A stretch of DNA of 64,000 nt from Epiperipatus broadwayi (Eukaryota; Onychophora; Udeonychophora; Euonychophora; Peripatidae), in contig JAQFVV010000030.1 in assembly GCA_028023455.1 (NCBI GenBank), positions 2,808,501 through 2,872,500 on the forward strand, in the 5' to 3' direction. Below, piece by piece: positions 9,626 through 20,030 of the stretch (position 1 is its first letter; every line of letters starts with the position of its first letter). The position numbers were made by a program, and so were the translations under genes. The notes beneath the pieces are model-generated. The model was not told the DNA's origin, did not search any database, and saw only the letters and a list, made by a program, of their open reading frames with translations.

Positions 9626-10591
9626 TACACCTGAGTCTCGTTTTATGCAGTAGATAGGTTCTACAGAAAACCTGCATTAAAAAAAAAAATCACACAAAAA
9701 TAGACTTAACTTACCTTGAAAATGGAGGATAGGGTCTGTAATTTTCAGAATTTGCATAAAAGCAAAGCAATAAAAAAAAATTACTTTAAAATTCGCATTA
9801 AAAAAATAAGCAAATAAAGTATGACTAATAAAAAATTTCAAATATTTGAAAAAAATTAATACAAGACAAACTTTTTTTATTAACTACAATATTTAATTTT
9901 ACATTTTTCATACATATTTTAATCATTACTGCTAACGTTCATTTGTAAACTGGAAAGAAATCAGATTTGATGTGATGTGATGTATTGTAATTTCTCCTTA
10001 AATAAAGTCAAGAATCTCTTAGCAATTATGCCCAGAGAAACCTGTTAGCCACTTTATTTTTATTCATGATGAGATGTACAACTAGCACCACCTTCAGTCT
10101 TATGCTGTGTTAATGGTTTTCTGTTTCTATATTAAAAAAATGAGATTGAAATCAAAACAAAAAGATTATACATTATCTTTAGAAAGATTATTTTCAGTTT
10201 ATTAAATCTTCATTTTTTATTTTAAAAATCTAAAAGATGATTTATTTCTGTTATATATAACAAAATATACATTTTAAAAGTTTAATTGTGATATTTTTAT
10301 ATGTAAGTATAAATCTATTATTATTATTATTTACTCATTAGTATAAATAGGTTATTTACATAGAAGCTAAAAATCTAAATACTGCTTCAGGCAAAATTCA
10401 CGTTAGCTGCTAATATAACATTATATTTTTGAAAAAAAAAAAGTATTTCAAGTCAAAATAAGTTATTAATAATTTAAATTTCTTGATATCTAATAAATAT
10501 AGTGAAATATGAAAGATATTAAGAAGAAACATGAATCGCATAATTTCAAAATCGCATTAAAATAATCCACATAAAACGAGACCCAGGTGTA
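9626..10591. mobile_element. Non-autonomous pogo/Tigger-like element 1 (962 bp)
   Basis: Terminal inverted repeats begin CACCTGAGTCTCGTTTTATG (9628) and end ATAAAACGAGACCCAGGTG (10589), flanked by TA on both sides (9626-9627, 10590-10591), as expected for Tc1/mariner-type insertion. The TIR resembles Tigger termini (..ACCTCGTTTTAT..) known in vertebrates. No transposase ORF. A ~98-bp LINE 3' end is inserted at about 9967-10064, because the sister element at 15393 lacks it. Confidence 0.65.
9966..10064 (-). mobile_element. LINE family 4, 3'-end fragment nested in pogo-like element
   Basis: Short minus-strand copy of the repeat ending in (GATGT)n on the plus strand, with CTTAGCAATTATGCCCAGAG and CTGTTAGCCACTTTATTTT. 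It interrupts the pogo-like element between CAGATT and ATGATGAGATG. Confidence 0.6.
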
Positions 10592-10592
10592 T

Positions 10593-10792
10593 TTATGTCT
10601 TTATCACAAATATTAAAATAGCATCTTAAAATAAATAAATGTTGTTTAAGAAGAAATCAACCATTCATTAAAACAGATTTGTATCTTCCCTCCCCTTTTT
10701 ATTTATTTGTTTAATTAAATTTCTAAATTTTTTAACGATTTTATCATTTGTTATGCAATGTGATGCAATGTATTACGATTTCTCCTTTCTAA
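10593..10792. other. Flank with a partial LINE-4 tail
   Basis: AT-rich. A GTGATGCAATGTATT/TTCTCC segment near 10757-10790 resembles the LINE-4 3' tail and is cut by the MITE-like repeat that follows. Confidence 0.3.
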
Positions 10793-10866
10793 AACAGGCA
10801 AAACTCACTATACATATTGCCACATACAGCAAGCTAGAGTAATTGATGGATGCCAGAAATCGTGAT
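10793..10866. repeat. MITE-like repeat end
   Basis: Starts AAAACAGGCAAAACTC and carries TAATTGATGGATGCCAGAAA, matching the arms of the fold-back element at 22731-22959 and the copies at 17165 and 41800. Confidence 0.5.
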
Positions 10867-11640
10867 CATGTGATGTTTATTTCTCCTTTCTCAGAATCAG
10901 GAATCTCTCAGCTACTATGCCCAGAGAATCCCATTAGCCATCTTACCTTACCTTCCTTTTCATCCCCCAACCCTAAGTTGTTCACATATTCTTTTTTATC
11001 CTGTTTCATCTCATTTTCACAACATCATATTTGTCCACTCTATGGCCTTTGTATCTAGATTTCCCTTATCTTTTTCTAAACTCAGCATAAAAACCAAAAC
11101 CCCACGTTCTGTATAATCACTTTATTTATATTTATTCTCCCATAACTTTATTATTTGCACCCTTCTGTTTGTAAGCATTTACATTCAATTAACAGATGCC
11201 CAATGTTTTCTATGTCTTCCTTTCATAACTTGATGACTAAATCACCACATTTCACTATTTATGTGTATATTCCTTTGTTGCTAATGATCCTGTTTGAGCA
11301 TTCAACAGTAAAGTACTTTCCTTGCTATTATCATATTTTAACTTACACCCAATATTCTGCTTACTCTTTTTACTCTCCATACTAGTTCTCCATCTCTCCA
11401 ATTCACAATTTTTTTATTATTGCATCTATTATTCTATCCCATTCCTTGCTACTGTGACACTCAACAATTCTCCTAACCCAATCACCCCACCTTTTATATA
11501 ATAAACTGATGTAAAGTCTTTATATAAATCTGCATCCCATACTATCTTTCTCACTCATCTTGTTGCCTGTATTTTACTCATAACTCCACCCCTTAATTCT
11601 TCAGCTGTCTGAGTGACTTATGGTCAACATGGGTAGGATG
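10867..11640 (-). mobile_element. Probable 3' part of LINE family 4 (decayed ORF2 end and 3' UTR)
   Basis: The 10870-11095 segment is shared with 18088-18260, 41556-41790 and 62105-62335. Reading minus, it ends in ACATCACATCA-type pentamer repeats. Upstream, the translated minus strand contains a degenerate stretch with HLLIECKCLQTE near 11175-11220, reminiscent of the C-terminal zinc-binding (zf-RVT type) region of LINE ORF2. Many frame breaks. The family assignment is weak; the repeat status is firm. Confidence 0.45.
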
Positions 11641-11777
11641 AGAAGATTGGCACTAATGTGGGCTTTGAGCATTCCACCATCAGATTTTCACAGAAATGAA
11701 TAGCTGAAGAGTTGTGGGTTGGAGTGGTTTGAAGCCTGTCTATGAAAGTATGAAGATTGACTATCTTAATATAAACT

Positions 11778-12017
11778 GAGCTTTGATTGTATATATATGT
11801 GTGGAGATGATAATCTGGACTAACTGATGAGTGCTGGTTTAGCAAGAAATATTTATATTGGTGATTATTTATCTTTTTGGCATGTGGGTGATCAAGTGCA
11901 TCATTGGTATGAGATAGCATGGATGGTTGAGAATCATGTGATAATCTGAGTTCAAACCCTTTATATATTACATATATAAATGCAGGTATAAAAAAACCTG
12001 TACTGTAGAAAAAATTT
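11778..12017 (+). repeat. SINE family 2 (tRNA-like), copy 2
   Basis: Close relative of 6393-6645, with the same A-box-like and B-box-like motifs and a terminal A-run. It lies directly beside the LINE-4 fragment. Confidence 0.5.
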
Positions 12018-13700
12018 ATATTACAAAGATTATTATAAAGTATTTTTGATTTCATTAAGGGCAACTGGATAAAAATAGAATACAGTGAAGATTTACAAAG
12101 AGGCAAGGCACTACAAGATTTCAGAAGAAAAAATAGACTGCAGCAAGTTAAATTAGCATTGAAATAGTTCAAATAAATGAGCTATAGCATGAATGCATAA
12201 TATATGTAACCCCACTGGTTATTTATAGAATGATATATGTAGTCATTACAAAACTCATATTTATCTTTTTGTCATTCCCTACTCTTTTTAATTACGGAAA
12301 AATAATGGTGTTAGTAGACAAGACAAATTATCAAATGATATCATTTTGTTTTTCTTGGGTTGCTGTTTCATAAAAAAAAATTGGTAAGATTTGGCATTTC
12401 TGGAGTTGAGCTATCTTATTTTGATATGGTCATTTTAGGTATTGAATTCATACTATCAAGTATAGTGTAATAAGATTTTTTTATATAGATTATCAAAAAT
12501 GTGTCATTAATAATCATATATATAATGTTGTGTGTGTTTAGGAGAACTCTATTTAAATGACTATTATATTATTTATAGCTGACTGACATTTAGAACATAT
12601 TATAAATTTTATTTTCCATTAGAATCTCGAGTCCAATAAGAAAATCCACAATACAAATCAAGAATGTATTATAAGATTGTGCCATGAAAACTAAAAATTC
12701 TTTAAATTCCAGAAAGGTATTTCAGTTATTGATGTTATCTAAGTTGTCATTTTCAATGCAAACTGCATATCGAGTTTCGCAAGAGCATTCCAAAAATAGA
12801 ATGTTTCAAATCTCACCCCAGTAAGAACCTCTTATCTCTTTAGATAAAATGGACTTTTCCTTTTTTTGAATTCTTGCTCATTATAGATAACAACCAGCTA
12901 GTTCTATTCTAATTTAAAGTTAAATCATTATTATTTTAAAAAAAAAAAATCCTAGGAAAAATGTTATCAATTGATTGAAACTTCAAAATTATCAAAATAA
13001 ATAATGTATATACTATATATTTAAAATTCAAAACTTGATTTGGGAATAAGAATATTTTCTATTGAAAACTTCAAACCTATTTATTATATTAATTAACATT
13101 AAAAATAATAATTATTCATTCATGTTGGTTATAGAAGTAAAAATAGTCATATTGATCTCTGCATTACTGTTTTACTGATCAATATATTAATCATTGATTA
13201 TTCCATCAAAATATTGATTACCCTAAGTAAAATGTTTGAGCTTCCTTATTGTATTACCAAATATATTAGAATTTTCCCCGAAACATGATTTTTCTTAAAA
13301 AGTAGAATTACATCGCAACCTCATTATCAGGAAAAATATAAATAACTATCATCACCAGGTATTATTAAATGCTAATCAACAGATGCCCTCAGTTTCGTTT
13401 TATTTATTTCATTCAATATTATGTGTGTTTTTCCATACATGTAAAAAAAAAAAATAATATTGGTGAATAATGTTAAACCCAGGAAATTAGTTGATAGCAT
13501 TAACAAAGAAAATTAAGATTGTAGTATTAAATCATATTCTGCACGATATAAATACAAAACGACCACATCCCACATCCGTTGTACTTGCCTATACTCCAAC
13601 TGCCATTTTTGTTTTAAACATTCAGGTTCAAATACTCAGTTACTTATGCACATGTGCAGTCATTTACATTTTCTATCTTGTTGCTGTAAATCAGAAAGTG
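12018..13700. other. Intergenic, nothing recognised
   Basis: AT-rich, no shared repeats or convincing ORFs seen. Confidence 0.4.
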
Positions 13701-13791
13701 ATTTTTTTTTTTTTCATGTGTCATAGCATCAGTTGGGAAGCGAACCCGCTATCCCGGGAGAACTATCACTGACCTCTTGACCACCAATAAC
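13701..13791 (-). repeat. SINE family 1 (tRNA-Leu-like), copy a
   Basis: Poly-T/CATGTGTCATAGCATC then AGCGAACCCGC: the reverse complement of the SINE-1 3' end and B box. The anticodon/variable region is shortened. No clear target-site duplication. Confidence 0.6.
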
Positions 13792-13967
13792 TAACAATGC
13801 AAGTTAACAATGATGTAATTCTATTAAGCTAAAATGAGGTCATGAAGTGCTTTATTTATATGATAAAATTTAAAATAATTGATATATTCTTGGGGAAAAA
13901 TAGTATGCTAAAGCTGACTAAGTATTCAATAAAAATGAATCAACAATTTGCAAAATACATATAATGC

Positions 13968-14189
13968 TAAATTGTTCATTCACTTTACTACTGTTACACA
14001 AAGCTTTATTTACCACCCTTTTTTACAGTTTACAGTTTTGATTGCCCAGCAATCTTCTTCAGAACTTTATATCTCCTAGCCTCAACTATATATAATGTTC
14101 TGAAGAAGATTGCTGGGGTAATCAAAACTGTAAAAAAGGGTGGTAACTAAAGCATTGTGTAACAGTTGTAAAGTGAATGGACAATTTAG
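13968..14189. mobile_element. Fold-back MITE 1 (~220 bp)
   Basis: Nearly the whole element is one inverted repeat. The left arm TAAATTGTTCATTCACTTTA...CAGCAATCTTCTTCAGAAC is mirrored by GTTCTGAAGAAGATTGCTGG...AAAGTGAATGGACAATTTA, with a ~30-nt centre. Ends abut TA, suggesting a TA-target class. Related to 28904-29183. Confidence 0.7.
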
Positions 14190-14480
14190 TATTCTATGGT
14201 ATACATTTGGCACTGCAGTAAGAAAGAATAGTTATTATACTTCTTGAAGAATTTGCAAAATAGTAAGAAAAATGTGCTATTATTATGTGTGCTCCTGATA
14301 CGGTTAAAGTTACATTCATATTACATAAAAAGTATATAGTGAATGCTGAAAAAGCATTAAATATGCAAATGAAAGAGATGTATGGAAAAAAGTTCTAGTA
14401 AGCAGTAATACACTGCACCATCAAAACTTATATATGAAAACTTTAGCAGAATTTCTGTAAAAATTGCAACTTCCTACATT

Positions 14481-14618
14481 AAAAATCATAGAGACTGTCA
14501 AGCGTTGGTGGTCGAGAAGTCAGTGACAGCTGCTTTACAAGCAGTTGTCCTGGGGATAGCAGGTTCACTTCTCAGCTGATGCTATGACACATGGAGAAAA
14601 AAAAATCATAGAGACTGT
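14481..14618 (+). repeat. SINE family 1, copy b, with 18-bp target-site duplication
   Basis: Body 14499-14600 between perfect repeats AAAAATCATAGAGACTGT (14481-14498, 14601-14618). Starts CAAGCGTTGGTGG, has GAGAAGTCAG (A-box region) and GCAGGTTCACTTCTC (B box), and ends GATGCTATGACACATG plus A-run. Confidence 0.8.
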
Positions 14619-15390
14619 ATGATAACTTTAACAGGTGTTAAGAATAACATTTTGCAAAAACAAAAGGCATTGGGTGTATTTAAAAAATGAGGAAGAATCA
14701 ACTGAAAAGAATAAAGCCACTTATATTATTTTTTAAGTTCATGATTAATTTTCTTTACAAGAAGAATGAAAAACAAAAATAGTAAGTTGTATTTTTTAAA
14801 AGAAAATGATTGAGTGAGTATATTCACAAATGTACTTATCAAAATTTGAGTATAACCATATATATGTAAAAGTGTTAGCTTTCCCCTTTTTAATTTATTA
14901 CAATATTATTTTTTTTTTTTGTAACATTATTATTTTAATATTTTTGACAATAATTTTTGTTGATATTTTATCTATGATTTTTTGGCAATCATGCAAAGAC
15001 TAAAAATCAAATGGTGCAGATATGGTGGTTATATTATATATGGCTTCATTTTTCTGATTTTTTTTTCTATTTCGTTTGTTGAATGACTACATTTGTTTTT
15101 TTTTAAATTTGGAGACATTAAAGTTATAGATGTGTAGAAGAATGAAAAATTTACATTAAATAATGATAGAAATATAGACATGTTAAAAAATGGAAAATGT
15201 CTATTTCTTGAAAAAATAAAAATTGAAGGGAGTTTGGGTATTTAGAAAAATTAATAACTATTTTGAGGATACAGTCAGAATCAAAGAATACAGATAGTAA
15301 TAATTATATATATATATAAGATGGCTATAATTATTTGAAGAACAGAGAAAAGGGCAATAAAGATTGGAAAAGTTAGCTTGGAATTGTGTA
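14619..15390. other. Intergenic, nothing recognised
   Basis: AT-rich with poly-T runs and a short (TA)n near 15307. No gene signal. Confidence 0.4.
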
Positions 15391-16359
15391 TACGCCTGGG
15401 TCTCGTTTTACGCGATAGATAGGTTCCTCAGAAAACACACGCAAACGAAATCATGCAAAAATAGACATAACACCTTGAAAAAGGGGGGATACGGACTGTG
15501 ATTTTTCAAAAATTGCGTAAAAGCAAAGCACCAACATAAAATTACTTTAAAATTTGTGCAAAAAAAAAAAAAATAAGGAAATATAATATGACTAATAAAA
15601 AATTTCAAATTTGAAAAAAATTGATACAAGACAAACTTTTTTTAACTATAATATTTAATTTTATTCAAAACAATATATTTTTATGTATAATTTACAGTAA
15701 TTTATATTTTTTTATACATGTTTTAATTATTATCGCTATTTGCCGGTAAACAGGTTCGTTTGCAAACTGATAAAAAAGTCAGATTCTTCACAAGATGAAA
15801 TACAACTAGCGCCAACGTCACTCTCATGTTGTGTTAATTAATGTTTTTCTGGTGACAACGTAATTAGTAATTAATCTAACAACTAAAAATTAAATTCTTA
15901 TTTTTGTCTTTAATTTTCAATTTTAATTGTGCCCACTGCTATTACTCACCTTTTAAAAATAAACTTGTGAACACTAAATGATTAATAATTGATTACGTTC
16001 TTTTTTAAAAAGCAAAAACAGAATGTGATTTAAAATGCAAAATTAACACACACAATGTTTGAACAAATTTACATTATAATCTTGTAAAATTTAATGTGTA
16101 TATACATAAAATGTGGAAATCATGATTTTAATTTCATTATTGCATAAAATCTTACTATTATAAAGCACTGAAATATTGAAATTACTAAGATTAAAGTCGA
16201 ATTCCAATAATGTGCTATTACTTTCAATATGATGTAAGTGCACAAAATTTATTATTTAAAGTAATAGCGCATTATCGGAGTTTGACTTCAGGTATAATGT
16301 GAATCACATAACTTCAAAATTGTGTTAAATAAGTCCGCATAAAAAGAGACCCATGTGTA
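15391..16359. mobile_element. Non-autonomous pogo/Tigger-like element 2 (965 bp)
   Basis: TIRs CGCCTGGGTCTCGTTTTACG (15393) and CATAAAAAGAGACCCATGTG (16357), TA on both sides. Collinear with 9628-10589 minus the nested LINE fragment. Near its right end, 16191-16290 forms an imperfect inverted repeat around TAAAGTCGAATTCC...TTTGACTT. No transposase. Confidence 0.65.
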
Positions 16360-17164
16360 TATGGATTTGGTGAAGAACTAATGATAATATCTGTAACTGT
16401 TAAAAGGTATTTGACAATCAGAGAATTATATTTATGTAATTTTATGTATATAAATATTTTATAGTGATAATAAGATTTTATATCATCATCATCATAAGTC
16501 TATGAACAGTATTATTTTAAGAAAATGATTGTATTTTTAAAAAATAATTTTTAAATACCATAGGTTCACCACAGAAGTAATTTTCTATTTGTATTTAATA
16601 TTTTAAAAATATTACATTCTTTTAGCAAATTCATATTTATCTGTATTTTATTTGCTAAGTTTTAGTGACATTATTTAATTTTAAAAAAAATTAATTCTGT
16701 TAATATAATAAAATGAATTGAATCTTAGTTGCTCAATTGATCAGTGATATTTAAATATCGGAAGTGAACTATAGAACTTTAATGCTCTTGAGCCTAAATT
16801 TTTATTATTACTCTAAAATGATCATAATCAATTTCGAATAGATTTCAATTATGATAAATTAGCATTCTGACCAATTTTTCTCTCTGTGTAATTGTCTCAA
16901 GCATGATTTTCATTCATTCAGTCTTAATACATCTCTGATCATAAACAACACAGTCATATTTAACTATTAAAAAAAAAATCCAAATGTTATTATTATAAAT
17001 TTATTTATTTAAATTAATAAGTGTACACATATGTTTTAAAATCATTCCAATCAAAATAAGTAACAATATTTTCTTATTCCAAAACATTTTTAAAGTAAAA
17101 CAATATTTACTTTCATTTTATATAAAGTACTTGGAGCTATTAAAGAATGTTATCTACACCAACT
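16360..17164. other. Intergenic, nothing recognised
   Basis: AT-rich, no repeats shared within the window. Confidence 0.4.
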
Positions 17165-17264
17165 ATAGGCAGAAATCACATGATCAGCATTTCTGGCATC
17201 CATTGATTACTCTGGCTTGCACTGAGTGGCACTACTGTATAGAGAGTTTTGCCTGTTTTTTAAA
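17165..17264. repeat. MITE-like repeat, single arm
   Basis: ATCACATGATCAGCATTTCT, then CATCCATTGATTACTCTGGC and GAGAGTTTTGCCTGTTTT: one arm of the element seen complete at 22731-22959. Confidence 0.55.
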
Positions 17265-18087
17265 ACAGAAATATACATATCAATGACCAAAAAAATAATA
17301 ATTAATGAGAAATAAAACATATATATTATTGAATTTATGGCAGAAAGTATTTTAAAGAAAGCATGAAAATAATTTGTTTAGAAAAGAAATAAAATAAGCA
17401 AAAATGAAAATAATATATATTTTAGCTATATAAATTATTTTTATGTTTTATTTATTATACAAAATGTAAAATGACCTATCTATTCTGCCATTTATTTAGA
17501 AAAAGTAAAATACTTAGCAATCAAAATAATATAAAATGAATATGTTTCATATTTTACACTGAAAAGAATTTATTTACATTACAAAGTGAAATGAGTGTAT
17601 GAAAATAACTTCTTTTTTGGTACCCTTTGTTAACAAATCACAATTACATAGATAGTTTTTTTATTATTAATTTTAATCAATATTTTTATTTTATTAAAAA
17701 AGTAATTATGAGTTATGTCATCTCTCTTTTAATTCTTATAATTTAGAAACTATTTCACTTTTTATTTTTACTTTAAAAATGCTAACCACAACATCAATAT
17801 TTTATTATTTTATTACAAGTTTGAAAGAGATTTTTCCTTTTTTGTAAAAGAGAGATTTTTGTTTGTAAATTTTTCTTATAAGTTTTAACATTTCTAAGGT
17901 AATTGAAATAATAAAATTTGTCATAAGCAAATAAATATTATTTTTTAAAAATTTTCTATAACAAATTAATGACTAGATAAGATTATTAATTTAAAAAGTA
18001 TTTAATGATTGTACATAATTTATTTAATATAGTTGTTATCATATATTCAATAATAAATATATACAGTTTGTTTTTATTACTCTTTCT
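17265..18087. other. Intergenic, nothing recognised
   Basis: AT-rich, no gene signal. Confidence 0.4.
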
Positions 18088-18262
18088 TTGATGTGATGTG
18101 ATGTACTGTAGCTTCTCGTTAAACAGAGTCAAGAATCTCTCAACAATTATGTCCAGAAAAACCTATTAGTCACTTTATTTTCCATTCCCCAGTCTAAGTT
18201 TTCTCATATTCTGCTCCATCCCATTTCCACAACATAATCTTCGTCAACTCTATGACCTTTAT
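18088..18262 (-). mobile_element. LINE family 4, 3'-end fragment
   Basis: Plus-strand start GATGTGATGTGATGTACTG is the tail. The minus-strand translation ends ELTKIMLWKWDGAEYEKT before a stop, matching the ORF end decoded from 62105-62335 (ELTKIMLWKWDEAVYGKT). 5' truncated. Confidence 0.6.
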
Positions 18263-19929
18263 ATCTATTTTATGTGTATTTTGTGGTGGTATCTGGTGGG
18301 AAAAATCATAAGCACCAAATATTTTAGTTAAATATAAAGTGAAGTCTTGATCCATTGGATAAAAATGATTTTTTTTGGCATCCATTAAAATCAGTGCCAA
18401 TGAAAACATTTTTTTTTATGATCCATCATTTTTATGCAATTACTTTTTGCATCTATTATTCTCATGCAATATTTTTCTGCAAGATAATGTTTTATTAAAA
18501 AATTTCAAACATTTGTATTATTTTACTTAGAAAAACGAAAAGTCATATTTTTTTAAAAAAAACTCTCATAATTCAAATATATGTCTTAAAACTATTAATT
18601 TCTCATCAAACCCTTTCTTAGTTTGTTACGTTTTAAAAAAGAAAGATTTTCAAATTCATTTGTATGACAAAGTTTTGACTTTCTCCCTTTTTAAATAAAT
18701 CCTTCATAAAAACTTTGTCCAAAGCAAATTTTTTTTTTTTTTCAAATATAAGGTTAAAACATTTTATAATAAGTTAATGATAATTTTTTTTAATTTAAAA
18801 ATAATCTCAAACTAGTCATTGTATTTAAATTAATATAATTGGATTTTTAAACAATGTAATTGCTATAATACTTAATTTGTTTATCTGTCTTCTCTCGTGT
18901 ATTGATATAGATGTCGCTGTATGTACTTTAAATCATAGTATTCTGGAGACATTGAAAAGGGCAAAAAACATAAATTGCCAAAAAAGGTTTTTCTATGATA
19001 ATTTTATAATTTGAACCCTTTGTTGCTTGTATATATGTATTTTAAACATATAATTAACCATTGTATACTTAATTTTATATTTATATTATGCTCTCCCTTT
19101 ATATATATACATAATAGTAATTTTTCTATCTCAATCCATAATTTATTTTATAAATATAGTAGTTGGCAACGTATAAGTCAAACTCAGCTTTCATAAGTTT
19201 TATTAAGTTTATATATATACGTTTGTATTATATGTGCACCCATTGACAAAGATCTGTATATATAATTAATTTTACTTCTATAATTGTGCTTTATGCACAT
19301 GTAATAATGCTATATAGTACAGTAAGTAATAGTCTTAATTAATCATCTGAGAGTTTCGGGAAGTCTAAGTTCTCATAATCATAGCTCGTTACCAATTGAG
19401 AAATGTTTGTAATAAAGCCTTACATAAATTTTAGTCAATTTTATTTTAGTTTAAAAAAATATAAAAAAACTATTTTATTGTAAAGTTATTTCAAATAAAT
19501 CTGTTTAGAATTATATCACAGGAACAATATTTAATAATCATTTATAAAACTTTCTCAATTATTTCATTTTTGTTTTTTATCAGTTAAACTTTTGAAAAAT
19601 CTTTTTTTTTGCAAACCTTGTTCCTGGTTTTGAAAATATTGGATTTTAGTTAAAAACATTTCAAGTGTCATCGATAAACAAACAGATTTATCTAATTAAA
19701 AAAATTTTGTAAATCCATGGAATGAAAATATTTACTGGCTTAGCTTAATTATGGAGTTTTGATAAACTGAATGGATGAAAATAATTACTGGCGTATCTAA
19801 TTAAAAAAGATGTAAACAGGTAAGCATTGGTTTTTTAAAATTAAATAATTTAGTAAACAAGTCGGTTTGTTAAGTTAAAAATTTGGTAAATAAGTGGGCT
19901 TGTTAATTAAGAAAAATGAATGATATAAA
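18263..19929. other. Intergenic, nothing recognised
   Basis: AT-rich. No shared repeat or convincing ORF seen. Confidence 0.4.
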
Positions 19930-20030
19930 ATGGTGGTCGAGAGGTCAGCGCGACTGCTTTGCACTTGCAGGCAGTTGCCCGGGTTGCGGGTTCGCGTCCC
20001 GGCCGATGCTATGACACTTAAAAAAATTAT
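19930..20030 (+). repeat. SINE family 1, copy c (best-preserved tRNA-like head)
   Basis: TGGTGGTCGAGAGGTCAGCG (A-box region), a GC-rich anticodon/variable arm, GCGGGTTCGCGTCCCGGCCG (B box and T arm), then GATGCTATGACAC and an A-rich tail. It lies in AT-rich DNA and is strikingly GC-rich. I treat it as a SINE, not a functional tRNA gene, because identical 3' ends with A-tails recur through the window. Confidence 0.7.

Noticed and set aside
11624-12172. A 182-codon minus-strand ORF
   Set aside because: It runs across the SINE-2 copy and its flanks, and the sister SINE-2 copy at 6393 encodes a similar shadow (6334-6648). It is antisense to the repeat, not a gene.
13491-13772. A 93-codon plus-strand ORF
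   Set aside because: Its end runs into a reversed SINE-1 copy and the rest has no recognisable features.
19930-20030. A functional tRNA gene
   Set aside because: The tRNA-like head is good, but the same sequence with CATG/A-tail and target-site duplications recurs at least seven times, so it is a SINE copy.
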